DNA of 64,000 bases from assembly GCF_027257155.1 (NCBI RefSeq), contig NZ_JAPWDU010000002.1:620001-684000 (forward strand), read 5' to 3'. The first letter of the stretch is position 1. Every line of letters begins with the position of its first letter. This DNA is from Cerasicoccus sp. TK19100 (GTDB taxonomy: Bacteria > Verrucomicrobiota > Verrucomicrobiia > Opitutales > Cerasicoccaceae). Of the stretch, positions 36,956-44,750 are shown in pieces. The notes below the pieces were generated by a model that saw only the letters and a list, made by a program, of their open reading frames with translations, made no database searches and was not told the origin of the DNA. Made by a program: the position numbers and the translations under genes.

Positions 36956-37585
36956 ATGGGCTGGCTGAAGGATATATTTGATACGCGCTACCCCTGGAAG
37001 CACTCCCGGGTGCGTCAAAGAATTCTCCCGCTGACATTTCGCCCCGCGCTCAACGAAGAAGACTTCGCCTTCTGCGAAAGTCTGCATGAGAAAAATATCC
37101 CACATGGCGTCCCTAAGGGGCATCTGCCGATCTATCAGGATTCGCTGCGTAGCGGCATGACGTTAACGCTCATTGCCGAGCATAATTCCACCCCGGTTGC
37201 GACATGCGGGGTGCATTGGTGTAATGAAAATGTTCTGGGCTTCGCGTATGGGTTGGTTCACCCGGACTATCACGGCAAAGGCATCGGCACCACCATGAGC
37301 TTTGCCCGTTTCGGCCTACCGCCAATCAACCGGGATCCTTTCCTCATCACGCTTTGCGCGCTCGAAACATCGCTGACTTTTTACCAATCACTGGGCTTTA
37401 AATTTCTCTGCCGTGAGGATGCGCAGGACCACCGCTTTTGCCGCGCCGACATCAACCCATTCACTGCGGAGCTAGTCGCCTACTCACGCGACCTGCTGAA
37501 CGAGGCTGGCGCTGAAGTTCAGTGGGACGCCTATAACATTCCCGTGGCGGAAGAAACGAAAGAAATGATTCTCGCCGAAGAGTAA
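36956..37585 (+). CDS. GNAT-family N-acetyltransferase
   Basis: A 209-aa acyltransferase-fold protein. The GNAT acetyl-CoA binding loop is seen as VHPDYHGKGIGTTM (100-113), preceded by the strand GFAYGLV and followed by LCALETSLTFYQSLGFKFLCRE, the usual C-terminal strand-helix. The acceptor substrate is unknown. It lies 15 bp after aroQ and is probably cotranscribed, but the functional link is unclear. Confidence 0.82.
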   Translation: MGWLKDIFDTRYPWKHSRVRQRILPLTFRPALNEEDFAFCESLHEKNIPHGVPKGHLPIYQDSLRSGMTLTLIAEHNSTPVATCGVHWCNENVLGFAYGLVHPDYHGKGIGTTMSFARFGLPPINRDPFLITLCALETSLTFYQSLGFKFLCREDAQDHRFCRADINPFTAELVAYSRDLLNEAGAEVQWDAYNIPVAEETKEMILAEE

Positions 37586-37654
37586 CAACTTGCCAGGGTG
37601 AAAAAGTTTTCGCCGCATGTCACACTTTCGGCGACTGGCTCGTCGTATCGGGTG

Positions 37655-38188
37655 ATGAAAACAATAGACACCGACCCAACCCTCGATCAAATCCGCGCAG
37701 GCCTCGACGCCTACTCCAACCAATACGATTACGACATCAGCTACATGCGGCACATGCTGGATCACCATCCGGAGGCGCTACAGGCGTTTCAGGGCGTAAT
37801 CGCACTGGCCAATTGCCGACAGCACGCACCGCTCGATGTTTTCTTCGTCGCCAAGCTGGCAGGCTTCAAACAGAGCGACTGCGGTGCCTGCCTGCAGTTG
37901 TCGATTCGGCTGGCACTGGAAGCCGGCGTCCGCCGGGAAGTCGTCGAAGCCGTGGTGCGCGGCAAGCCGCTGCCAGCCGAGCTGGAGGAGGTCACACGCT
38001 TCGTTTACTCGCTCGAAGAATACAACGCCGAGACGGACCAGCTCCGCGAAAGCCTGCGCAATAAGTATGGCGAGGCCGCGCTGATCGAGATCGCACTCGT
38101 GGTCACGGCAGCACACATGTTTCCTCGCACCAAGCGCGCACTCGGGTACTATGAGAGCTGTCATTTGATGCAATTCGATTTCGAGTAA
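37655..38188 (+). CDS. Carboxymuconolactone decarboxylase/AhpD-like protein
   Basis: A 177-aa helical protein of the CMD/AhpD superfamily. The redox motif CGAC (Cys76, Cys79) lies in SDCGACLQLSIRLALEAGV, and a second superfamily block FVAKLAGF precedes it. Family members with CxxC act as peroxide-related disulfide reductases or gamma-carboxymuconolactone decarboxylases. A GTG at 37598 in frame would add 19 residues without homology-like features; I take ATG 37655. The ECF sigma factor gene starts 4 bp after its stop. CMD proteins are the classical partners of ECF41 sigma factors, so this is probably the sigma factor's linked gene and target. Confidence 0.83.
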   Translation: MKTIDTDPTLDQIRAGLDAYSNQYDYDISYMRHMLDHHPEALQAFQGVIALANCRQHAPLDVFFVAKLAGFKQSDCGACLQLSIRLALEAGVRREVVEAVVRGKPLPAELEEVTRFVYSLEEYNAETDQLRESLRNKYGEAALIEIALVVTAAHMFPRTKRALGYYESCHLMQFDFE

Positions 38189-38192
38189 AGCC

Positions 38193-39068
38193 ATGGACGG
38201 CGATCAATTTGAACAATACCGCTCCTCCATCGAGGGCCTGGCCTATCGCATGCTGGGCTCTCGCGTGGATGCGCAGGACATCGCTCAGGACACCTACTTG
38301 CGTTGGCAAAAACGCCCCCGGGGCGAGCTGCGTTCCGAGAAATCCTGGCTGCTGAAAACCGCTTCCCGGCTCGCTCTGGATCGCCTGAAGTCCGCTCAGC
38401 GCAACCGCGAAACCTACGTCGGCCCCTGGCTGCCCGAGCCTTGGCTCATCGAGGAATCCGCCCCCGACCAGCAGGCCATGCTCGACGACACCGTAACCAT
38501 CGCACTGATGATCGCTATGGAGCGCCTCAGCCCGGCCGAGCGCGCGGCCTTCCTGCTCCACGATGTATTCGGACTGACCTTCGACGAGATTGCCGAGGCC
38601 CTGGGTAAATCGACCGTCGCCTGTCGCCAGCTCGCCTCGCGTGGCCGGGCGTCCATCCGCGACAAGCGCCCACGCTTCGACCTGAATCCCGCGCGACACC
38701 AGGCGCTGCTCGATGCCTTTCTGGCCGCCTGCAACGCAGGTGATCTGGCGGCGCTCAAAGATATGCTCGCGGAGGACGCCACCCTTGTCAGCGACAGTGG
38801 CGGTAAGGCGATTTCCGCACGCCGCGTCATCGAATCGCAGGATAAAGTCAGCCGCTTTTTTCAGGGCGTGTTCGCCAAGGCGCGCAGGCGCGGCGAACAG
38901 CGCGTGGCGCACTACGGCCATTTCAATGGCCTGCCGGCGCTCATGCTCGCGGATGCCGGCCAACCGCACTCTGCCTTCAGCCTGTCAATCGTCGATGGCA
39001 AGATCCAGAGCATCTACGTCCACCGCAATCCGGATAAGTTAGCGCTCTTGGGCAGCGTACCACGGTAA
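38193..39068 (+). CDS. ECF41-type (SigJ-like) RNA polymerase sigma factor with SnoaL-like C-terminal domain
   Basis: A 291-aa sigma factor. Sigma2 occupies about 1-70 (GLAYRMLGSRVDAQDIAQDTYLRW), sigma4 about 110-158 (LSPAERAAFLLHDVFGLTFDEIAEALGKS), and a SnoaL/NTF2-like domain about 165-285. The ECF41 hallmarks are both present: YVGPWLPEP (75-83) in the linker and NPDKL (279-283) near the C-terminus. In characterised ECF41 factors the C-terminal extension regulates activity instead of a separate anti-sigma factor. The gene is translationally close (4 bp) to the AhpD-like gene, the standard ECF41 genomic pairing. The inducing signal is unknown. Confidence 0.93.
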   Translation: MDGDQFEQYRSSIEGLAYRMLGSRVDAQDIAQDTYLRWQKRPRGELRSEKSWLLKTASRLALDRLKSAQRNRETYVGPWLPEPWLIEESAPDQQAMLDDTVTIALMIAMERLSPAERAAFLLHDVFGLTFDEIAEALGKSTVACRQLASRGRASIRDKRPRFDLNPARHQALLDAFLAACNAGDLAALKDMLAEDATLVSDSGGKAISARRVIESQDKVSRFFQGVFAKARRRGEQRVAHYGHFNGLPALMLADAGQPHSAFSLSIVDGKIQSIYVHRNPDKLALLGSVPR

Positions 39069-39138
39069 GCCGAGCGGACACGCAGCCCTCAGCAAAGTTG
39101 CCACAACGGGATTGCGCTAAACTGATGAGACCTTGGCC

Positions 39139-39339
39139 TTAGAAACGCGTTTGCGCGGGCTGGTCGTGGTAGTTCTGAAAACCGGAGGTGCGGATGCTTT
39201 GTTGCTCGGCTTCGCGGTCGGCTTGCTGCGCTTTCATCTTAGTGGAATAGTCCAGCTCTTGTTCGCTGGTTTCGAGGTTCGCGCAGCCGGTTAGCACCCA
39301 CACGGCGAGGAGCGTCGAAAGGAGGAGAAGGCGATGCAT
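39139..39339 (-). CDS. Small lipoprotein
   Basis: A 66-aa protein with a lipoprotein signal peptide: MHRLLLLSTLLAVWVLTGC, in which the lipobox LTGC sets the lipidated Cys at 19. The mature part of 47 residues is polar and Gln/Glu-rich, probably partly helical (ELDYSTKMKAQQADREAEQQS). Its function is unknown. It is 12 bp after pgpA in the same direction and may be cotranscribed with pgsA-pgpA. Confidence 0.72.
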   Translation of the reverse strand: MHRLLLLSTLLAVWVLTGCANLETSEQELDYSTKMKAQQADREAEQQSIRTSGFQNYHDQPAQTRF

Positions 39340-39351
39340 GACAGTGGATGG

Positions 39352-39879
39352 TTAAAGAATATACGGTCCGCCCAGCCATACCAGCAAGTGCAGGCAAATA
39401 CAAGTCGCCACCCCCGCGGCCAGATCGTCGGCAACAACGCCCAACCCGCCCGGCATGAATTGCAATTGCTTAATGCCCAGCGGCTTCAGGATGTCGAAAA
39501 GGCGGAACAGCCCAAAGCCCGCCAGCAGGATCAGCCATGCCCAGCCGCCCCAGGCGGCAATCTCAGGCTGCAAGCCGATAAAACACACCGGCAGTGCCAC
39601 GACTTCGTCGAGGATGATTTCGCCCGGGTCCCGCTTAAAGAGACGCTTTTCCGCCTCCCCGCAAAACGCGATGGAAAGATAAATCCACAGTGCCAGCATC
39701 AACAGATAGCCCAGCGGCGACAGTGGATAAAACATCACCGTGAAGAGGATCACCCCGGCCACCGAGCCATTGGTACCCGGCGCTTTGCCCAGGTAGCCCA
39801 GCGGGCCAAGCGTGGCCAGGTTCGTCACAATCGGGCTCGGCACAAACGCCGTCCAGGGATGCCATTTATCGGGGTTCAT
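39352..39879 (-). CDS. pgpA: Phosphatidylglycerophosphatase A
   Basis: A 175-aa membrane phosphatase that dephosphorylates phosphatidylglycerophosphate to phosphatidylglycerol. PgpA signatures are LGYLGKAPGTNGSVAG, DPGEIILDEVVALPV with metal-binding acidic residues, FRLFDILKPLG and PGGLGVVADDLAAG. Four or so membrane segments. The ATG abuts the stop codon of pgsA, the gene for the preceding enzyme in the pathway, so both steps are translated in tandem. Confidence 0.94.
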   Translation of the reverse strand: MNPDKWHPWTAFVPSPIVTNLATLGPLGYLGKAPGTNGSVAGVILFTVMFYPLSPLGYLLMLALWIYLSIAFCGEAEKRLFKRDPGEIILDEVVALPVCFIGLQPEIAAWGGWAWLILLAGFGLFRLFDILKPLGIKQLQFMPGGLGVVADDLAAGVATCICLHLLVWLGGPYIL

Positions 39880-40527
39880 CTATTTTACATGCTTGTCGCC
39901 ATCTTCCGGTGGCTTGAAGAGGAACCAGTATTTCACCAGATAGGTGCCACCGGATTGCACCGTCAGCCCAGTGGCAATGATGAAGAGCCCCATGCCAGCC
40001 CAGAAAAAGCCGTCGACAACGCCCTTGCTCGCGCCCATTTCCTGCGCGAGGGACAACACCAGCAGCAGAATGCTCGCTGCGAGAATTTGAAAGACGGTCT
40101 TGATCTTGCCGCCCTTCTCCGCCGCCAGCACCACGCCTCGACTCGCCGCCACCAAACGCAGCCCGGTGATGAGGAATTCCCGGCCGATGATCAGCAGCAC
40201 CAGAAAGAGGCTCCAGCGCGGCATGAAGCCCGGTATCGTGATCAGAATCACAAACATACCGACCATCAGCACCTTGTCCGCCAGTGCGTCCATCAGCTTG
40301 CCAAAGTCGGTGATCATATTAAAGCGGCGCGCCACCCAGCCGTCCGCCCAGTCCGTAATCGCCGCGATAATAAACAGCACCAGCGCCGACAGCTTAGCAT
40401 AGGGAAACTCCGCAAACAGCAGCGCCGCGATCACAAACAGGAACGCGATACGCGACAGGCTAAGCAGGTTAGGCAGATTCAAGGTTTCTAAAAAATTGGA
40501 GTTTCCGGCGGGCACTGATCGCGCCAC
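39880..40527 (-). CDS. pgsA: CDP-diacylglycerol--glycerol-3-phosphate 3-phosphatidyltransferase
   Basis: An inner-membrane CDP-alcohol phosphotransferase that makes phosphatidylglycerophosphate. The family motif is intact: Asp59, Asp62-Gly63, Ala66-Arg67, Gly76, Asp80, Asp84 in ITDWADGWVARRF...GKLMDALADK. Several membrane helices follow. The start is uncertain: GTG 40527 gives 215 aa, while TTG 40482 would give MNLPNLLSLSRI, the more usual PgsA N-terminus. pgpA starts right at its stop codon. Confidence 0.93.
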   Translation of the reverse strand: MARSVPAGNSNFLETLNLPNLLSLSRIAFLFVIAALLFAEFPYAKLSALVLFIIAAITDWADGWVARRFNMITDFGKLMDALADKVLMVGMFVILITIPGFMPRWSLFLVLLIIGREFLITGLRLVAASRGVVLAAEKGGKIKTVFQILAASILLLVLSLAQEMGASKGVVDGFFWAGMGLFIIATGLTVQSGGTYLVKYWFLFKPPEDGDKHVK

Positions 40528-40660
40528 AAACCCGCCACACTAGACAAGCCCATTCGGTGCCCAAGCCAAAAATATAGGAATCGCTCAAAACCCGCCCGCA
40601 TCACGCTTCGGCGAAAATTTTCATTGCTAGCCGGGCGTTGAGGGTCAATGTCCCTACTCC

Positions 40661-41236
40661 ATGACCAATTTACTGCAAGGAGCGGGATGGTTTCTCTATC
40701 CGCTGGCGCTGTGTTCAATATTGATGGTGTTCATCCTCGTGGAACGTCTCGTGGCACTGCGCAGTTCGAAGATCCTCCCGAAGTCGATCGTCGATAGCTT
40801 CGTCAAGGGCGACGTGCTGGAGCTCGAGGGCGACCACGACTCAACCGCAGGCCGCATTCTATTCTTCTACCAGCTCAACCGGCCGGACCCCGAGGCGCTC
40901 AAGGCCTTCGCCTCGCTGGAAACCGCCCGCCTCGAGCGCGGCATGTTCATCCTCGACATCGTTGTCGGTGCCGCGCCGCTCCTCGGCCTGCTCGGCACGG
41001 TGACGGGCCTCATCGACGTCTTCAGCGGCATCGACCCCAGCTCCGGCATGCCCGACCCGACTCAATTCATGCAAGGCATCGCCATGGCGCTGACCACCAC
41101 CATGCTCGGCCTGTCCATCGCGATCCCGGCCCTCGTCGGCGCCAGTTATTTAAACCGCCGCGTCGACCTCCTCACCGCGCAACTCTTCGTCGGCGTCGAG
41201 CGCATGGTGGATCTGGCCAAGGGCCAGAAAGATTAA
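40661..41236 (+). CDS. exbB: ExbB/TolQ/MotA-type proton channel protein
   Basis: A 191-aa inner-membrane protein with three membrane helices: near the N-terminus (FLYPLALCSILMVFILVERLVAL), LDIVVGAAPLLGLLGTVTGLIDVF, and MALTTTMLGLSIAIPALVGASYL. The second and third helix motifs are those of ExbB/TolQ. With ExbD it forms the proton-driven motor that energises TonB-dependent receptors or the Tol system. Its stop codon lies inside the left arm of the intergenic repeat, and exbD follows 110 bp later. No tonB is adjacent; which receptor it serves is open, but the TonB-dependent receptor at 52805 is a candidate. Confidence 0.87.
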   Translation: MTNLLQGAGWFLYPLALCSILMVFILVERLVALRSSKILPKSIVDSFVKGDVLELEGDHDSTAGRILFFYQLNRPDPEALKAFASLETARLERGMFILDIVVGAAPLLGLLGTVTGLIDVFSGIDPSSGMPDPTQFMQGIAMALTTTMLGLSIAIPALVGASYLNRRVDLLTAQLFVGVERMVDLAKGQKD

Positions 41237-41340
41237 AGGAAAAAGATTAAAGGAAAAAGCGCCGACACGACGTTCATTCCTTTAGAGAATCCAACCCACC
41301 ACTCTGAAACTTTAATCTTTTTCCTTTTTACTTTTTTCTT
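41231..41340. repeat. Paired complementary low-complexity arms between exbB and exbD
   Basis: Left arm 41231-41259 is two units of GATTAAAGGAAAAA and includes the exbB stop codon. Right arm 41310-41340 (CTTTAATCTTTTTCC and onward) is its complement and ends just before the exbD ATG. The words match those of the element at 36343-36478. Confidence 0.78.
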
Positions 41341-41346
41341 CCTTCC

Positions 41347-41739
41347 ATGAAACGCCTCCGACCACGCCGCAAAGCCGAGATCAACATCGTGCCGTTGATC
41401 GACGTGTTGATCGTGCTCATTTTCTTCTTCCTGATGACGATGCAGTTCCGCAACATGAACGTGCTCAACATCACCCCGCCAAAAATGGAAACCGCCGGCA
41501 AAAGCGGCGAAGTTGAGCAGATCGTCATTGGCATCACCACCGAAGGAACCTTTTACCTGAACAACGAAATCGTCACTGAAGACGAGATCAAGTCGGCCTT
41601 CACCGAGGCCGCCCGCCAGGAAAACAAGCCCAACATCCTCGTCCAGGCCGATGAGGACGTCCCGCTCAAGCACGTAACGTTCGTCATGGACGAATCGCGC
41701 AAGGTCGAGCTGGGCAAAGTCCGCCTGCAAGCACGTTAA
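41347..41739 (+). CDS. exbD: ExbD/TolR-type biopolymer transport protein
   Basis: A 130-aa protein with a basic cytoplasmic start (MKRLRPRRKAEINIVPLIDV), one membrane helix (about 15-34) containing the conserved Asp19 of the proton path, and a periplasmic domain (about 45-130) ending KVELGKVRLQAR. It partners ExbB encoded upstream. The gene is followed by a terminator, so exbB-exbD form a two-gene unit without tonB. Confidence 0.88.
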   Translation: MKRLRPRRKAEINIVPLIDVLIVLIFFFLMTMQFRNMNVLNITPPKMETAGKSGEVEQIVIGITTEGTFYLNNEIVTEDEIKSAFTEAARQENKPNILVQADEDVPLKHVTFVMDESRKVELGKVRLQAR

Positions 41740-41778
41740 GCAGTCGCCCACCCTACGAAGGAAACCTTTCCACCGAAA

Positions 41779-41805
41779 CATCCGCCTTTCCTGGCGGATT
41801 TTTTG
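41779..41805 (+). terminator. Rho-independent terminator after exbD
   Basis: Stem ATCCGCC/GGCGGAT with a 5-6 nt loop followed by TTTTT, about 40 bp past the exbD stop. Confidence 0.87.
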
Positions 41806-42114
41806 TGCCCCGACACCTCATCCAAGGCAGGCAGGCAGCAATGCCCAATCATCGAGGCAGAATTGCGGGCCATTCAGCCGGAATGAACAGGGTTTGCGGC
41901 AGATTGAAAGACGGTTTGGGCAGATTCAGGCAGATTGCATGAACCTGGCGAGTGGTTAAAGACAGATTCGAAATGAATTCGGCAAGCGTGGCGGACTTAG
42001 ACAAATTTCTCCCGCTACAAAGTACATTGCTATGCGGTTTGCCTAACTTTTCGTCCCGTAAGCAAGACGCGAAGCGTCACCCACCCAACTTGAATATAAT
42101 TCTCGAATTGGTAG

Positions 42115-42136
42115 GGACGGTTGCCCTCAACCGTCC
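42115..42136. repeat. Short perfect hairpin in the gene-poor region
   Basis: GGACGGTTG, loop CCCT, CAACCGTCC. There is no T tract, so it is not a standard terminator. It could be a fragment of a dispersed intergenic repeat. Confidence 0.55.
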
Positions 42137-42296
42137 GTTGCCGCCAGTTGGCCGCCCCACATAAACACCTGGCTTGGCGCTCGGCCCTAACGCCCACGCT
42201 TAAACATGTCTTGCTGCGACGACTCATTCTTGCGCCTGCATCACTCAAACTGCACGCCAATGACACATCAATGCCACTATTGGCGCCATACATTTG

Positions 42297-42443
42297 AATG
42301 GCCGAGCCATAAATCTGACTTTCCTTGCAATACAGGCGTCTAGACGAGCAATTCAGACGAATGGACGAGCCATATATTCAAGTGGACGAGCAATAAATTC
42401 GAGTGGACGAGCCATAATTTTGACTGGCAGAGCTCTATTTTCG
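42297..42443. repeat. 21-bp tandem repeat array, seven units
   Basis: Units start at 42297, 42318, 42339, 42360, 42381, 42402 and 42423. Units 4 to 6 share TGGACGAGC(C/A)ATA and an AT-rich tail; unit 2 is degenerate. The period is exact, with no unique spacers, so it is not a CRISPR array. A frame through it would encode a seven-residue GRAI-type repeat. Confidence 0.85.
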
Positions 42444-42659
42444 CGCCCTGAAAGCTGCTTGCCGACTGGTTTTGCACGCATTGCGCGGCCGGCAAGCCCG
42501 TTGTTTCGAGCCACCGCACAGCGAGAGCACCCACGCCGCCCATTGGTGGCCGTCGGCGCGGCCACGGCGCCTTAGTATTGCTCTAAAGATAAATATTTAT
42601 GCATTTTTTGCCTTTAAAAATAAATAAAACCTGTTCTAATACGCTCAACCCCGTTACTC

Positions 42660-43196
42660 ATGGCCTCCAACGAAACCACCCTCGATTTCTCCGTCGTTCG
42701 CGATATGCGCAAGCGCGCCGGCATGACGCTGGAGGACGTTTCCAAGCTCTGCGGCATCACCATTGCCGGCCTTTCCAAACTGGAGCGAAACCAGAACATG
42801 ATCGAGCTCGACACCCTTTACCGCCTCGCGCGGGTGTTTGGCCTCTCCGCGACCGATCTGCTCAACCTCGCCGAGTCCTGCTCCGCCACCAAAAAAGATC
42901 AGGAGAGCTACATTTCCGGCCCATTCGACTTCGACCGTGTCGACTTCAAGGGCATCCAGTGCTACCACGCCACGGCCAAGGCCGGTGCCCAGCTCTCCAA
43001 GCCCGAGGCCCACGGCGACGACTTTGAAATCTGCTGGCTCAAGTCCGGCAAAATGCAGATCAACCTCCCCCGCGAAAAGCACCTCCTCGAGCCCGGCCAG
43101 GCGCTCAAATTCGACGCCGCCCTCGAGCACACCTACGAGATCCTCGAAGACAGCGAGATCACCATCATCCACCTCAACAAATCCCACCGCTTCTAA
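42660..43196 (+). CDS. XRE-family regulator with C-terminal cupin domain
   Basis: A 178-aa DNA-binding regulator. The XRE helix-turn-helix spans about 10-66 (MRKRAGMTLEDVSKLCGITIAGLSKLERNQNMIELDTLYRLARVFG in sections). A cupin beta-barrel covers about 105-175 (EICWLKSGKMQINLPREKHLLEPGQALKFDA). In this family the cupin binds a small-molecule ligand. It is the first gene before a seven-gene uronide catabolic series, 78 bp upstream of GH88, so it is the likely local regulator. Confidence 0.88.
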   Translation: MASNETTLDFSVVRDMRKRAGMTLEDVSKLCGITIAGLSKLERNQNMIELDTLYRLARVFGLSATDLLNLAESCSATKKDQESYISGPFDFDRVDFKGIQCYHATAKAGAQLSKPEAHGDDFEICWLKSGKMQINLPREKHLLEPGQALKFDAALEHTYEILEDSEITIIHLNKSHRF

Positions 43197-43220
43197 ACCA
43201 CCCCCGCAACCTCCCCACCC

Positions 43221-43266
43221 TCGAACCCTTACGAACTTTCGAACCCTACGAACCTTTCGAACATTT
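43221..43266. repeat. CGAACC-type low-complexity leader before GH88
   Basis: Four or five degenerate copies of a TTCGAACC/TACGAACC word run up to the GH88 start codon. The same word makes up the spacers before the genes at 44751 and, degenerate, 46407. Confidence 0.65.
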
Positions 43267-43274
43267 AAAATCCC

Positions 43275-44648
43275 ATGATCGACCTAAAATCCGCTCCCGA
43301 ACTCAAGTCTCTCGAGCCGCAGCTCAATCAATTCTTCAACTTGGCCAAGACCAAGATCAATGCCATCGACGCCGAATACGACGACGCCAAGGGCTCGCCG
43401 GTTTTCACCGTTGAAGGCAAATACACCACCCGCGGTTGGACCGAGTGGACCGAAGGTTTCCGCTACGGCATTTCCGTGCTCCACTTTGACGCCACGGGCG
43501 ACGAGGAAAGCCTCGCCTCCGGCCGCAAGCGCACCGTCGACAAGATGGCCAACCACGTGAGCCACATCGGCGTGCACGACCACGGCTTCAACAACCTGTC
43601 GACTTACGGTAATCTGCGCCGCCTCATGCTCGAAGGCCGCATCCCCGAGAATGTTTGGGAGCGCAATTTCTACGAGCTCGCGATTAAGGTATCCGGCGCG
43701 GTGCAGGCTGCCCGTTGGACCAATCGCCAGGGCGGCGGCTTCATCCACTCGTTCAACGGACCGCACTCGCTCTTCGTCGACACGATCCGCAGTTGCCGCA
43801 TCCTCATGGTCGCGCACCGCCTCGGCCATGTGCTGATGGGCGAAGGCGACAAGCCGATCAACCTGCTCGACCGCGCGCTCCAGCACATAGAGTCCACCGC
43901 GAAGTACAGCGTGTTCTACGGCGAAGGCCGCGACAGCTACGACGAGCGCGGGCGCACGACGCACGAAGCGATCTTCAACACCAAGGACGGCGCCTACCGC
44001 TGCCCCAACAGCCAGCAGGGTTACACCGGGTTCTCCACGTGGACCCGTGGTCAGTCCTGGGCAATCGTCGGCTTCGCCGAAGAGCTGGAGCTGCTCAAGG
44101 AATTCTCCGACGAAGAGCTCGCCGAGTTCGGTGGCCGCGAAGCCATCGAAGGCATGATGCTCAAGGCCGCCACCGCAACCGCCGACCACTGCATCGAAAA
44201 CACGCCGGTCTGCGGCATTCCTTACTGGGACACCGGCGCGCCGAAGCTGCACTTGCTCGGTGATTACATGGACCGCCCGGCCGATCCTTACAACGCCTAC
44301 GAGCCGGTCGACAGCTCCGCCGCCGCGATCAGTGCACAAGGCATGTTCCGCCTCGGCAAATACTTCGAAGCCAAGGGCGACGCCACTAGCGCCGAGAAAT
44401 ACACCAAGGCCGGCATCAAGATGGCGTCCAGCCTCTTCAGCGAGCCTTACCTCTCGACCGATCCGAAGCACCACGGCCTCATCCTGCACTCCATTTACCA
44501 CGAGCCCAACGGCTGGGACCACAAGCCCGAAGCCGGCAAGGCCGCCCGTGGCGAGTCCTCCATGTGGGGCGACTACCACGCGATGGAGCTCGCGGTCTAC
44601 CTGCAGCGCCTGATTAACGAAAAGCCTTATTATACGTTCTTCGCTTAA
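43275..44648 (+). CDS. GH88 unsaturated uronyl hydrolase
   Basis: A 457-aa (alpha/alpha)6-barrel enzyme without signal peptide, so probably cytoplasmic. GH88 hydrolases release the 4,5-unsaturated uronic acid left at the non-reducing end after polysaccharide lyase action, by hydration of the double bond. Expected catalytic acids are Asp102 (GVHDHGFNN) and Asp169 (SLFVDTIRS). Further family blocks are FSTWTRGQSWAIVGFA, PVDSSAAAISAQGMF and GESSMWGDYHAMELAVYLQRL. It starts a dense operon of sugar-acid enzymes ending with a KDPG-type aldolase, and a sulfatase faces it downstream; the substrate is therefore likely a fragment of a sulfated uronate polymer such as ulvan or a glycosaminoglycan. The lyase itself is not in the window. 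Confidence 0.88.
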   Translation: MIDLKSAPELKSLEPQLNQFFNLAKTKINAIDAEYDDAKGSPVFTVEGKYTTRGWTEWTEGFRYGISVLHFDATGDEESLASGRKRTVDKMANHVSHIGVHDHGFNNLSTYGNLRRLMLEGRIPENVWERNFYELAIKVSGAVQAARWTNRQGGGFIHSFNGPHSLFVDTIRSCRILMVAHRLGHVLMGEGDKPINLLDRALQHIESTAKYSVFYGEGRDSYDERGRTTHEAIFNTKDGAYRCPNSQQGYTGFSTWTRGQSWAIVGFAEELELLKEFSDEELAEFGGREAIEGMMLKAATATADHCIENTPVCGIPYWDTGAPKLHLLGDYMDRPADPYNAYEPVDSSAAAISAQGMFRLGKYFEAKGDATSAEKYTKAGIKMASSLFSEPYLSTDPKHHGLILHSIYHEPNGWDHKPEAGKAARGESSMWGDYHAMELAVYLQRLINEKPYYTFFA

Positions 44649-44649
44649 G

Positions 44650-44746
44650 GCGGAAAACGTTCGAAAGTTCGGAGGTGTGAAGGTTCGAAAGTATAGAACC
44701 AGAGCCCTGCAAAAACCTTCGAACCTTCTAACATTCAAACCTTCGA
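44650..44746. repeat. Paired complementary TTCGAA-rich arms between GH88 and the next gene
   Basis: The left part (44659-44700) carries GTTCGAAAGTTCGGAGG and GAAGGTTCGAAAG words; the right part (44716-44746) carries CCTTCGAACCTTC and CCTTCGAACC, their complement. It starts just after a stop codon and ends just before a start codon, like the A/G-T/C elements at 36343 and 41231. Confidence 0.72.
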
Positions 44747-44750
44747 ACCT

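Larger units (their letters stand above)
41740..42659. other. Gene-poor region with repeats
   Basis: No protein-coding gene is supported in these 920 bp. It holds the exbD terminator, several GGCAGATT words (41890-41940), a 9-bp perfect hairpin at 42115-42136 and a 21-bp tandem array at 42297-42443. Short frames on both strands show no start signal or conserved features. Confidence 0.65.

Noticed and set aside
39334-40491. A 385-codon plus-strand frame opposite pgpA and pgsA.
   Set aside because: Antisense shadow; its product is almost entirely Arg, His, Gln and Asp, while pgpA and pgsA have intact family motifs.
42297-42443. CRISPR array.
   Set aside because: Repeat units abut directly with a 21-bp period and have no unique spacers; no cas gene is present.
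42294-42575. A 93-codon frame encoding seven-residue GRAI-type repeats.
   Set aside because: It exists only because the 21-bp array is divisible by three; other frames across the array are open as well, and no start signal or conserved tail is seen.
43284-44738. A 484-codon minus-strand frame opposite GH88.
   Set aside because: Antisense to an intact GH88 gene; the Val/Ala/Gly/Glu-rich product has no family features.
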